Part shown: piece by piece, positions 11,713 through 21,791 of the stretch
Layout: the number at the start of each line of letters is the position of its first letter
Numbering within the stretch: the stretch's first letter is position 1
Origin: Lonicera japonica
Lineage: Eukaryota > Streptophyta > Magnoliopsida > Dipsacales > Caprifoliaceae
Assembly (NCBI GenBank): GCA_021464415.1
Contig: CM038469.1
Coordinates: forward strand, 27,087,736 to 27,151,735
Length of the DNA stretch: 64,000 nucleotides
Reading direction: 5' to 3'
Made by a program: the position numbers and the translations under genes
The notes under the pieces: model-generated
Databases searched by the model: none
What the model was told of the DNA's origin: nothing
What the model saw: only the letters and a program-made list of their open reading frames with translations

Positions 11713-12978
11713 CATGGTTCAAAGTTACGATTTCGAAAGCTAACTCGAGCACTCAATTTTTAACTCGGATATTAGTATCGGTTTCGGTTTCGGTTTCGGC
11801 AATATGGACCGATTCATTATTTAAAAGTCCCAAAAAATCACAAAAATATAAAAAAATTCTAAAATATGAAATTAATAATATGGATCAATTAGATAAGCAT
11901 AATAACATTATCTAGTACAAATTACATAGGCTACATCGAAATACCATCATCTGTCACACTTGGTAATATAATATTACATCATAATTCAATAAATATATAA
12001 TAATACAATCTTAGAAAGCACAAATATCTTAAATATAAGTTCAATTAGGCATAGAATAATGATATGCATTATACTTATTATCATTACTCAAGGACTATAG
12101 TGATTAGGAATGAGGATATAAAAGATGTTGAGAATTAGCACTTGTGGGGTAAGGATGAGAGAAATGGCTAGATGACCCATAATGAGAAAATTTTGGTTGA
12201 CCATGGTGATGATGGTACCCAAATCCCTGATAATCGCTGCTACATGAAGATCCATCATGATATTTGAAGACCCATCATGATACGTTCCACGACCACTTTC
12301 ATAATAACCACCACGAGCATCAATATTATTATTTGATAGTTGCTAATTTACACTCCAATAATTTTTTTTTGTTAATAGTTGTCAATTTACACTCCAAGGC
12401 CTCGTTTGGTTTACGGAAAGGAAATCAACTCTCTTATCTTTCCTATAGAGGTGAGAAACTAAAGTACCTGTTAAGTTTTCATTCATGTGTTTGGTAAAAC
12501 ATGGAAAGTATTTAGATAAAAGTATTGTTATTCAAAAATTTTGTAATAAATGCTAGGAAATCACAAGGAAAAATCAATCCCATGGGTTTTGAGAGGAATG
12601 ACTTTAACCCATACTTTCCCCTCTGTTAGAAAAGTGTTTTCAAAATTTGTGCTTACCAAACAAAGGAAATGAAAGACTTTCCTTTCTTGAGTGTTCAAAT
12701 CCGTGAATCAAACAAGGCCCATGTCTCCAAAGTCCAACATGCAGTAACTTTTTTTTTGTATTTTTGTAACTTTAGTCACTTTGGTCACATTTTTTTTGTA
12801 ATATAGAGTGAAATATCAATGAAATATCAGCGACTCGGTGTGATTTTGGTAAAATATCGGTGATATTTTAAAATACTGTAAATTTAATCATATCGGGTCA
12901 TAATAACAGTTCGGCACTCCCTATTCTAACTCGGTATCGGACATATCGGATCGGCATTGGCCGATACTTTGAACCACG
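11713..12978. mobile_element. non-autonomous hAT-like element in the A1 leader
   Basis: The ends are CATGGTTCAAAGT and ACTTTGAACCACG, inverted repeats of 13 bp with one mismatch. They are flanked by ACACTCAC (11705-11712) and ACATTCAC (12979-12986), an 8-bp duplication with one mismatch, as expected for hAT. The subterminal parts are rich in ATCGG/CGGTTTCGG motifs. No transposase is present. The ORF at 12264-12497 is not supported as a gene. Confidence 0.75.
12397..12720. mobile_element. MITE nested in the hAT-like element
   Basis: GGCCTCGTTTGGTTTACGGA near the left end is matched by TCCGTGAATCAAACAAGGCC at the right end, inverted repeats of about 20 bp. It interrupts the hAT-like element. 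I could not fix a clean target duplication, so the superfamily is left open. Confidence 0.6.
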
Positions 12979-14326
12979 ACATTCACTTACCCAGGAAGTA
13001 TATCAATAGATTTTTGCACGTATCCTCCCCTGGGGTATATCGCGAGTTCTTGCCAAATAGGAGGAGCCTGAAGCCTTCACCTTGCATTACACCTACGTTG
13101 CATATAGGAAAAGTCGAGATAGAACATTCTGTGAGAATCCGCAAATGCGACCCCCGGGTCTCGTCCCTGTTGTTTGGGCGTCTGAAACATCGGAACGGAT
13201 TCCGTCGTTCCTTTTGCTGGAGTATCTTGGTTGATCGTTCACATCAGGTGTTCCTATGTTCTATTTCTATATGCAAGAGAGTTCATTCAGAGTCGCCAGT
13301 ACGTTTTACGAGAAAACGGACAAAAGAGGTCGTGTAAGAGGAAAGGCTACAGTTTAAGCCTTTCTTTACACGTTTGTCTACGAAACCAGGATTCTATAAG
13401 ATTCGGAAACTATATTACGGTTTGGGAAGGTGTTAAGCGCCCATTCCGCCCTTTCGGTCTCTAGTGGTCTTATATGTTTATTCTATGTTGAAAAACTTGG
13501 ATGCTTTTACTGACAGTCTACTACTTTCTAAGTGAAAATCCTAATTTTGGAAAAACGGGGAAAGGGATGAAAACCTCTGTGTTCCGAGATCTAATGTTTA
13601 GTTTTTAGGAAAGATAAAAATAAGTGATAAGAGTTATTTTACTTTAGAGGGAGTTTTACCGTGTTATTTCTCAGATAACGACGATTTTTCTCGGTTTTGG
13701 ATTTATTTGGAAAAAAGTGTTGGATCTTGTATCAGAACTAATTCAATATAGAATTGGAACTCTTGAGGGGAGTTCTACCAGACATATCACAATCTATGAA
13801 ACAAGATAGGATATACCGGGTTTTTAATTCCTAAGTAAGTTTTACCGGTCCGGGTTTTGAAAATAGAATTTTATCCGGATGATAATATACTTACTCTTCT
13901 GGTTATTGGAAATAGTTTTATCAGGGTCTTTTGTTTCGAAAACGGTAGACTATTTGTAACTTGACAATAAGTTTGTTCAAATTAAAATGTGGACAAAACA
14001 ACAGAAATAAAACAAGTACACAGAATATATAATTTAAATACTAGAAGAGATTTTCTTTACCTTCTCGACGAGAATAATAATAATAAGAAAGAAAGTATAA
14101 TGCGGCAGAGAGATCTCTGGCGATAATGATCTTTTCCTTCTTCAGATATTTCCGAGAATGCGATTTCCAGAGACGAGGACACGTCGAGTGTCAGGAATAG
14201 ATTCGATAATTCTCCAGAAAATAAGATTATAACAGAAAATACTTGACGAAAGACTAGAAAGTCAGATATAAGCCAATAATTCTCCAAATCCAAGCTGCTG
14301 TCTTTGAACCCTTGGGGGTGTTGGCC

Positions 14327-14334
14327 TATTTATA
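14327..14334 (-). promoter_or_regulatory. TATA box of solo LTR-A number 2
   Basis: The minus strand reads CTATAAATAGG directly downstream of the palindromes at 14346-14413. Confidence 0.6.
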
Positions 14335-14522
14335 GTGCGAGAGGAGGATTGTCGCGCGACACTTCCCCAAAAGGGGAATATGTCGCGCAACAATGTGTCC
14401 AATGTCGCGCGACTGTAGACACCCCGATCCGTGACCCCCGCAAGAACCCTAACGACCTTCGAGAACTACTGTTTTTGGAGTCCAGAACCCACCCGAGCAC
14501 CCAAAACTATCCCGAGGGGGTT

Positions 14523-14806
14523 TGTTGCGCGACAAACCTATTTTCATAAAGGATTGTCGCACGACATATCACATTGTCGCGCGACAATCCCTGATATGTC
14601 GCGCGACAATCCCTGCTATGTCGCGCGACAATCCTGCTATGTCGCGCGCCAATCCCTCTCTGCACCCGACCAACCACTTTCTGACACATCACAGTGTCAG
14701 AACCCATCACTTCAACCGTTTGTCGCGCGACAAAGAGAAATGTCGCGCGACAAAGGGAAATGTCGCGCGACACTTGCCCTTTCAGGGGGAATGTCGCGCG
14801 ACAATC
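14523..14806 (+). repeat. TGTCGCGCGACA palindrome array, about ten units
   Basis: About ten units of TGTCGCGCGACA or near variants occur in two groups. Units in the first group are spaced about 21-22 bp (spacer ATCCCTGAT or ATCCCTGCT), and in the second about 21-30 bp. A perfect inverted pair around CTGACACATCA separates the groups. The array ends about 12 bases before the TATA box. ORFs reading ARQS/CRAT repeats in all frames are artefacts of it. Confidence 0.9.
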
Positions 14807-14816
14807 TCTCCCGAGC

Positions 14817-14826
14817 ACTATAAATA
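14817..14826 (+). promoter_or_regulatory. TATA box of solo LTR-A number 3
   Basis: CTATAAATAGG follows the palindrome array, as in the other LTR-A copies. Transcription would begin about 30 bases downstream, near the conserved AACACCC. Confidence 0.65.
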
Positions 14827-15953
14827 GGCCAACACCCACAAGGATTAGGGACGGCAACTTCTCGCCACAATTTCTATACTAAAATTCCTTATTCTCTTTC
14901 ATGTTTTCTAATCTTTAAGCCTTCTCCGGAAGCATCTGCGATAACATTTATTTCCGCAAGAGTCTCGGATCTAATCTTGGCACCCGAAGTGCCACCTTCT
15001 AGAGTCAGACCGCTGGAAATATTTCTAAGAGGAAAAGCTAATATTCGCCGGAGGTCTTCTCTGCCGTATTATATTTTCTCTCTCTTATTCTTATATATAT
15101 CGTCGGGAAGGTAACTAAAGTCTCTTCTAGTAATTAAATAAGATATTTGTATATTAGTTTTATTGTAGACTTGTTTAGAACTCGATTTTTCTAACGGGTA
15201 AGCGAAGTGGCAACATAGTTGTGGTAGATTCCTAACGCGCTCGAAAAACAGGTTCATTAGTTATTTCCAGAAAGCAGTAGAATATCAGTAAAAGCATCCA
15301 AGTTTTTCAACATAGAATAAACATATAAGACCACTAGAGACCGAAAGGGCGGAATGGGTGCTTAACACCTTCCCAAACCGTAATATAGTTCCCGAACCAT
15401 ATAAAATCCTGGTTTCGTAGACAAACGTGTAAAGAAAGGCTCATCTGTAGCCTTTCCTCTTACACAACTATTTTGTCCGTTTTCTCGTAAAACGTACTGG
15501 CGACTCTGAACGAACCCTCTTGCATCTAGAAATAGGATAGAGGGACTCCCGATATGAATTATCAACACATAGAAGCAAATGGAACAACGGAATCCTTTCC
15601 GATGTTTCAGACGCCCACCAACGGGAAAGAGAACCCAGGGGGTCGCATTTGCGGATTCTCACAGCGACAAACAGCTGAAGTGATGTTTCTGACAGACTGA
15701 TGTGTCAGAGAGTGGATGGTCGGGTGCAGAGGGGTTTGTCGCGCGACAAAGAGGTGATTGTTGCGCGACATACCAGTGATTGTCGCGCGACACACTGATA
15801 TGTCGTGCGACAATCCCACTTAAAAATAAGTTTGTTGGCCAACAAAGCTTTTCGGGATAGTTTCGGGTGCTCGGGTGGATCCTGGACTCCAAAAACAGTA
15901 GTTATCGAAGGTCGTTAGGGTTCTTGCGGGGGTCACGGATCGGGGTGTCTACA

Positions 15954-16340
15954 CACTCTTATCTTTTTTATCAACCGTGAGAGGCTCGTACCGCATAGGG
16001 CCTTGTCATGTATATCTCCCCCAGATATTGGCGAGTATGGCCGGAGGCTGACCAACCTCCGTCGTAGAAATTTACATTGAGATCACCTCGTTATGACTTT
16101 TCCCAGTACATCTCCCGTGAAAATCAGCTCAAGAGGAGCGATATTCCCAATTTTTCTTCAGAAGTCAAAATATGAGTTTTTAAAAAATCAGGACAAAACG
16201 GGTAACCCAAGGAGTGCTTTGTTGCCTACCTTAAAAGCTCCCATCGGGAATTCTCTCAAGTTGTTGTTAACGTATCTTTACAACACCTGAAAATTATTTT
16301 TCATTGTTTGTTTACCTAACTTTTTTTGCAAAAGAGTTCG
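15954..16340 (+). other. A1 internal region, no recognisable gene
   Basis: Unique-looking sequence with a 65-codon open frame at 16093-16290 that I do not recognise. It has no gag, protease or reverse transcriptase motifs. Confidence 0.4.
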
Positions 16341-16850
16341 CTTCATTAATATGTGTGTGTCTGAGGATACTTTGGTGTGATTATGTGAGTTATATAAATA
16401 AGAGGGTAAAATTATGTAATTTGTAAAACCTGAGGGTACTTTGGTGTGATTATGTGAGTTATATAAATAAGAGGGTAAAATTATGTAATTTTCAAAACTT
16501 GAGGGTACTTTTGGATAGTTATGAAAGTTATAGGGGTTTATAGGATAAAATTATGTAATTTTCAAAAACCTGAGGGTACTTTGGTATGATTATGTGAGTT
16601 ATATAAATAAGAGGGTAAAATTATGTAATTTTTAAAACCTAATGGTACTTTCAGTAGTTATAAGAGTTATAAGGTCTATGGGTAAAATTATGTAATTTTC
16701 AAAACCTGAGGGTACTTTTGGTGTGATTATGTGAGTTATATAAATAAGAGGATAAAATCATGTAATTTTTAAAACTTGAGGGTACTTTTGGGTAGTTATG
16801 AGAGTTATAGGGTTTTTTAGGGTAACTTATGTATTCCCTATTTTTACATA
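16340..16850 (+). repeat. minisatellite, about 60-70-bp unit
   Basis: The unit GAGGGTACTTTGGTGTGATTATGTGAGTTATATAAATAAGAGGGTAAAATTATGTAATTTT recurs in pieces about seven times. It alternates with a variant containing GGTAGTTATGAGAGTTATAGGG. (The unit is given here only as its parts: GAGGGTACTTTGG, GATTATGTGAGTT, ATAAGAGGGTAAAA, TTATGTAATTTT.). Confidence 0.75.
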
Positions 16851-18200
16851 AGTGTATTTTTTACTTTATGAGAGTTTTTAGGGTTTGAAAGGTAAGCGTA
16901 TGTAAGTTCCCAAAATCAGATATTACTATTGAGATGATATATGAATTAATGAACATTTGTTTTTCTAAACATGCAGGGAACTACGAATCAGAATCAACAA
17001 AACATCATGGGAAGTATCCTTAGCCTAGAAGTAGTATTTTTTTTCATATCAAAAGTTATCAATAAAAAGCATGCTCAAACACCATGTCACTTACACTAAT
17101 ACATCCATAACATACATTATCTTTCAATAGATCACCAAACACAAGCATGCGCAGTTTTAACACATACCACATCCTGGTAGACCATACCGCGATCATGATC
17201 TACCCTATCATCCTTGTCATTAGCAAGGGAACTGCATCGAAGAACACCCTGAGCATCCATATACAGGAAAACTCGAGAAAAGAGAAGCTAGAGAAAGAAT
17301 AAGAGAATGAGAAGAAAAGAGCCCGCTTGTGGGACAAATTCTCCTCCATCGAACTGTTACATGGCAATCCTACCACAAATTTTGGCATTTTCCAAAAGGG
17401 GAACTTCAAGGCGGTTTTTCTTGACCTTTGTGTAGAAAAACACACACACACACGATAACATCCAATGCAAGATTCTAAATCGTTTCTTCAAAATCACAAG
17501 AGAGCATAACCTGTAAAGAAATCTTTGATCTCTAGAGGACTGAAAACCAATAATGAAAATGAAAAAATATCAAAATAAGACAGGAATAGAAAAAATTGAA
17601 AGAGTAGAAAAGAGAAAAATCCTGCATGAGCGCCCAGAGTAAGCAAAAGAAACATAAATGTAGAGTGGTAGGGAGAGCCACACCAAGAGTGACAGCTAGG
17701 CCAAACCAGCTCAGGGCTTTGTCTTGGGTGAGTTAGGCTCCTAATCACGCCAAACGAGAAAAGAAGCTCTTGACCAAAAATAGAAAAGGCAGGAAAAGCT
17801 TCCCCGAACGAGGGAGAAATAAGGATATCGAAAAACAGAAAACGATGTGGGCCCACACTTTTTCTAAATACCCAATGAACATTACGAGATTAGAGATTTA
17901 TATAAGAAGATTTCCTTCTCGGCTAAATAAAAAATGAATGACTTAGAAACAAGCAAAAGATTGAATCATCGTTAGGCACGAACTACGAAAGGTCGAGAAA
18001 ATTCATCTTGAAAACTACTCTTTAGGAATAAAATGACTTATAAAAACAAGTTTTCAATAATTTTTTAGAGAATTGAGAACTTTTTAGTATAGATAAACTC
18101 TCAATGAGCTCTTTTCTTCTCAGAGAATTCTTTATATCTCTCTTTCTCATCAAATGATCGAAGTTACTAGTACAGACAAAATGATTCCCCATCATATCAC
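16850..18200 (+). other. A1 internal region, no gene supported
   Basis: There are two minus-strand open frames (17200-17451 and 17494-17856), rich in Phe, Ser and Leu. They match no domain I know and have no supporting structure. I treat the stretch as non-coding retrotransposon interior. Confidence 0.4.
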
Positions 18201-18204
18201 ACAA

Positions 18205-18700
18205 GCCTTCTTATGAGGCAGTGTAAGTCCTCTCCGGAGGCAACAACAAAAAAAAACTTTTTCTTTTGCAGGCACAAGCCCCCTCCGGAGGCGATCCATT
18301 CACATAAGCCCTTTCTAAAAGCAAAACATCACTCACAGGTCCTCTCCGGAGGCAACAACAAAAAACTTTTTCTTTTGCAGGCACTAGCCCCCTCCGGAGG
18401 CAATCCATTCACATAAGCCATTTCTACAGGCAAAACATCATTCACAAAGTCCTTTCTACAGGCACAAGCCCTCTCCGGAAACAATCCATCCACATAAGCC
18501 CTTTCTATAGACAAAACATCATTCAGAAGTCATTTATACAAGCACAAGCCCTCTCCGGAGGTGATCCATTCACATAAGCCTTTTCTACAGGTAAAACATC
18601 ACTCACAAGTCCTTTCTACAGCACAAGCCCTCTCCGGAGGCGATCCATTCACATAAGCCCTCCGTGGAGGCAAATAAATCACAAAGTCCTCCCCGGAGGC
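18205..18700 (+). repeat. tandem repeat with CCTCTCCGGAGGC motif
   Basis: Repeated pieces are CACAAGCCCTCTCCGGAGGC, ATCCATTCACATAAGCC and CTTTCTACAGGCAAAACATC, about 120 bp per full unit. TCCGGA-centred inverted repeats occur in each unit. ORFs on both strands here are repeat artefacts. Confidence 0.8.
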
Positions 18701-18719
18701 AATGTTAAAACTTTTTGTT

Positions 18720-19010
18720 TATTAGCTAATCCTCCCATCTGAGGCACGTGTAGCAAATAAAGTCCTTCGGGGGAGGCACGTGGAGCAAACAAAGTCCTCC
18801 CAGAGAGGTAGTGGAGCAATGGTAGTCCTCCCATCTGAGGCACATGGAGCAAACAAAGTCCTCTTAGATAGTGATGTGGAGCAAACAAAGCCCTCAGAGG
18901 GAAAAGAGTGGAGCAAACGAAGTCCTCCCAGAGAGGCACGTGGAGTAAACGAAGTCCTCTGAGGGAGGTACGTATAGCAAAGGAAGCCCTCTTAGGAGGC
19001 ATTGTAAGTA
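18720..19010 (+). repeat. tandem repeat with GGAGCAAACAAAGTCCTC motif
   Basis: A second, different tandem block follows the first directly, with units of about 33 bp carrying AGAGAGGCACGTGGAGCAAAC. Both blocks sit just upstream of the A1 3' LTR. Confidence 0.8.
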
Positions 19011-19210
19011 ACAAAAGCCCTCTTAAAAAGGCAGTGTCAATCTTTTTTACACGCACAAGACCTTTCCGAGGCACACCAATCACGAGAGCCCTATCCGGAG
19101 GTACTCATAAACACTTCTGCATACATACACTTTTTTAGGGTTCTTGCGGGAGCCACAAACCGAAGTCTTTTCTAGTTGCCTCAATTCCTTGCAAGCAAAT
19201 AGCTTGTGTC

Positions 19211-19219
19211 GTGAGGGTC
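19211..19219 (+). other. candidate polypurine tract of A1
   Basis: GTGAGGGTC lies directly before the LTR start TGTAGACACC. It is the plus-strand counterpart of the short tract at 318-328. Confidence 0.4.
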
Positions 19220-19684
19220 TGTAGACACCCCAATTTGCGACCACCGCAAGAACTTTTATATTATTACTAAGTTATTCTCCACTTTTAAGCTTAAATTTTG
19301 ATTTTTGTAGTTTGGTCTTTTTTAGGCATATTTTGCCTTTTCCTTGTTTTACCCACTTTTTGTCCCACATTGGATGGGAGTGAAACGTAAGGCCTTGAGT
19401 TTCCTTATAAATAAGGGCCTAATGCTTGTGTTTTGAAGGGAGCCAAATTAGAAGGATCATGTAAGAACTTTTTTAGCCATTGAACCCATAATTCTCATTA
19501 GTATAAGATTCTCCTACTATTTTATTAGAGATGTCGAGAATTATGCTCTAATTAATTTTATTAGGTTATTAGAAAATAAGAATCTTCTCAGTATAAAGTT
19601 TATACCCGGAATGTCAGTCTTTGCCAACGCAGAGGTCTGTCCGCTTCTCTCGTATTATCGTCGGAAACGTGATTATCTGCCCCT

Positions 19685-20065
19685 TCTCTTAATTAAGTTT
19701 ATTATATACATACTTGTATTATTTTAATTAAGTTTATTATATATACTTGTTTAATTTTAGTTTATAATATGCATTCTTGTCTTATTTTAATTAAGCTTAT
19801 TATACGCGTACTTGTTTTAAATTTATTATATATGTCTTTATTTTATTAAAGTTTATTATTTGTAGACTTGTTTAATTAAAGTTTATTATATATACGTACT
19901 TGTTTATTTTCTCGGAAGTATTATAAGCGAGCAGGGAGTTGGCTTGCTTGGGCCAACATAAACCGAAAGCATTTACTTCCATTATCATTTGACCCATTCT
20001 TTTAATTAAGTTTATTATATGCATACTTGTTTATTGTTTTAATTGAGTTTATTACTTGCTTAACT
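19685..20065 (+). repeat. AT-rich tandem units in the A1 3' LTR
   Basis: TTAATTAAGTTTATTATATA followed by CATACTTGT recurs about eight times in various lengths. One or two such units occur in other LTR-A copies (for example 20782-20812). Confidence 0.65.
19914..19980 (+). other. conserved leader hairpin, copy 3
   Basis: GGAAGTA (19914-19920) pairs with TACTTCC (19974-19980). The inner stem is GTTGGC/GCCAAC. Confidence 0.6.
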
Positions 20066-20158
20066 TTAATTAAAGGTCTATTTTCTATTTTTGAAACTCT
20101 CATAGAATTCACATCGAGTTTGGAACTCACCCACACACTAGAGCACCCTACTAGATGG

Positions 20159-20381
20159 GTTTGTGGCACAACAAACCCAATACAAATACAAATTGTCTCA
20201 TGACAAACCCATCTGTTGCGCGACAAACCTTGTCATGTCGCGCGACAATCTCCCCAAACACTGACCAACTACTTTCTGACACATCAGTCTGTCAGAACCG
20301 TCACTTTAGCTGTTTGTTGCACGACATATGTGTATGTCGCTTGACAATCGTCCCACTGTTGCAGTATGTCGCGCGACAATC
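20159..20381 (+). repeat. palindrome array of the A1 3' LTR
   Basis: About six palindromic units occur here, including TTTGTGGCACAACAAA, TGTTGCGCGACA and TGTCGCGCGACA. The inverted pair TTCTGACA/TGTCAGAA (about 20273-20296) lies between them. The array ends just before the TATA box. Confidence 0.8.
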
Positions 20382-20393
20382 GTACCCGAGTAC

Positions 20394-20401
20394 TATAAAT
20401 A
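20394..20401 (+). promoter_or_regulatory. TATA box of the A1 3' LTR
   Basis: TATAAATA lies in the conserved context TACTATAAATAGGCCAACACCC. Confidence 0.65.
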
Positions 20402-20822
20402 GGCCAACACCCCCATGGGTTCTAGGCAGCCATTGCTCACCACAAAGGACACGGTTCTAATACTAAAAATCCTTATTTCACTATCACATTTCTAATTTTT
20501 AAGCCTTTTTCAGAAGCACCTTTAATAACATTTATTTCTGCAAGAGTCTTGGATCTAATCTTGGCACCCGGAGTGCCACCTTCTAGAGTCAGACCGCTGA
20601 AAATATTTCAAAGAGAAAAGCTGATATCCGCCAGAGGTCTTCTCTGCCGTATTATATTTTCTCTATTTCATTCTTATATATATAGTCGGGAATGTAACTA
20701 AACACTTTTCTAGTAATCAAATAATATATCTGCATACTAATTTTATTGTACTTTATTTAGTAATTATAGATTCGTTTAATTCTTAATTAAGTTTATTATA
20801 TATACATACTTAATTAATTTCT

Positions 20823-20891
20823 TGAAAGTACTATAAGTGAGTAGGGAGTTGGCTTGCCTGGGCTAACATAAACCAAAAGGATTTACTTTCA
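20823..20891 (+). other. conserved leader hairpin, copy 4 with a compensatory change
   Basis: Outer arms are TGAAAGTA (20823-20830) and TACTTTCA (20884-20891). Both arms changed relative to TGGAAGTA/TACTTCCA, yet they still pair fully. The inner stem GTTGGC/GCTAAC keeps pairing through one G-U. Confidence 0.65.
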
Positions 20892-21791
20892 CCTTTCCCG
20901 TTTCAATTTTAATTAAGTTTATTATTTGTAGACTCTTTTTATCTGTTGTTCTGTCCACTTTCTAGCTGGATAAATTTATTGTCAAGTTACTGATATTCTA
21001 TGGTTTTGAAACAAAATAACTTGATAAAATCCTGATAAAATCATTTTTAAAACCAGATTATCATATGGTTAAAACCAAGTTTTCAAAACCCGAACTGATA
21101 AAGCTTACTCAGGAATTAAATTCAGATTTATTTTGTCTTCCATATAGACTGTTATCTGATCTTTTCTATATCAATTCAATTCCGATAAGATCCGATCTTT
21201 TCTAAATTAACTAAACTAGATAATTGATATTGTTATCTGAGAAAATAATACCAAATCACTCTCTTTTCAAATATAGATAAGATAAACTTTTGTCACTAGT
21301 AATCCGATGTCGACAAAACTAAAACATCGATCACGGAATACAAGGTTTTAATCTCTTTCCCCGTTTTTTTCCCAAAATCAGGTTTTCATGAATTATTTTC
21401 AGTAAGCAGTAGAATATTAGTAAAAACATCCAAATTTTTTAACATAGAATAAACATATAAGACCACTAGAGACCGAAAGGGCGGAACGAGTGCTTAACAC
21501 CTTCCCAATCCGTAACATAGTTTCCGAACCCTATAGAATCCTGGTTTCGTAGACAAACGTGTAAAGAAAGGCTTATTTATAACCTTTTCTCTTACACAAC
21601 TATTTTGTCCGTTTTCTCGTAAAACGTATTGGTGACTTTGAACGAAACTTCTTGCATCTAGAAATAGGATAGAGGGACACCCGATATGAATTATCAACAC
21701 AGAAGCAAATGAAATAACGAAATTATTTTCGATGTTTCAGACTCCCAAACTAGAGGTTGAGACCCGGAGGTCGCATTTGCGGATTCTCACA

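Larger units (their letters stand above)
14414..15663 (+). mobile_element. solo LTR-A number 3 nested in solo LTR-A number 2
   Basis: It starts TGTAGACACCCCGATCC and ends GCGGATTCTCACA. It is flanked by the perfect duplication GCGAC (14409-14413 and 15664-15668). The insertion point is inside one TGTCGCGCGACA palindrome of the host LTR. Length is 1250 bp. It lacks the leader hairpin found in longer copies. Confidence 0.9.
13130..15953 (-). mobile_element. solo LTR-A number 2 (minus), interrupted by solo LTR-A number 3
   Basis: It starts TGTGAGAATCCGC and ends GGATCGGGGTGTCTACA. The flanks are CATTC (13125-13129) and CACTC (15954-15958), a 5-bp duplication with one mismatch. Minus the nested copy it is about 1.57 kb. 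The TATA box (minus) is at 14327-14334. ORFs in it, including 12957-13464 and 14057-14293, are shadows of the repeat. Confidence 0.8.
19220..21791 (+). mobile_element. LTR-A, 3' LTR of element A1
   Basis: It starts TGTAGACACCCC and ends GCGGATTCTCACA, for 2572 bp. It is longer than the other LTR-A copies because about 840 bp at roughly 19256-20090 is not found in them. This extra block has its own TATA-like CTTATAAATAAGG (about 19404) and then a run of about 30-bp AATTAAGTTTATTATAT units. The usual LTR-A promoter follows at 20394. Confidence 0.8.

Noticed and set aside
11785..11802. Telomere-like repeat (TTTCGG)n
   Set aside because: Only three short units and not the plant TTTAGGG motif. 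It is part of the hAT-like element's subterminal sequence.
14523..14806. CRISPR-like array, regular palindromic repeats with spacers
   Set aside because: It is in plant LTR DNA, spacers are repeats themselves, the unit is 12 bp and no cas genes exist here.
14304..14882. Several open frames on both strands reading ARQS, CRAT or SRDN repeats
   Set aside because: They come from translating the TGTCGCGCGACA array in three frames and have no protein character.
17200..17856. Two minus-strand hydrophobic open frames
   Set aside because: No known domain, no start or splice support, and they lie in retrotransposon interior.
18211..19138. Open frames on both strands
   Set aside because: They are in-frame readings of the CCTCTCCGGAGGC and GGAGCAAAC tandem repeats.
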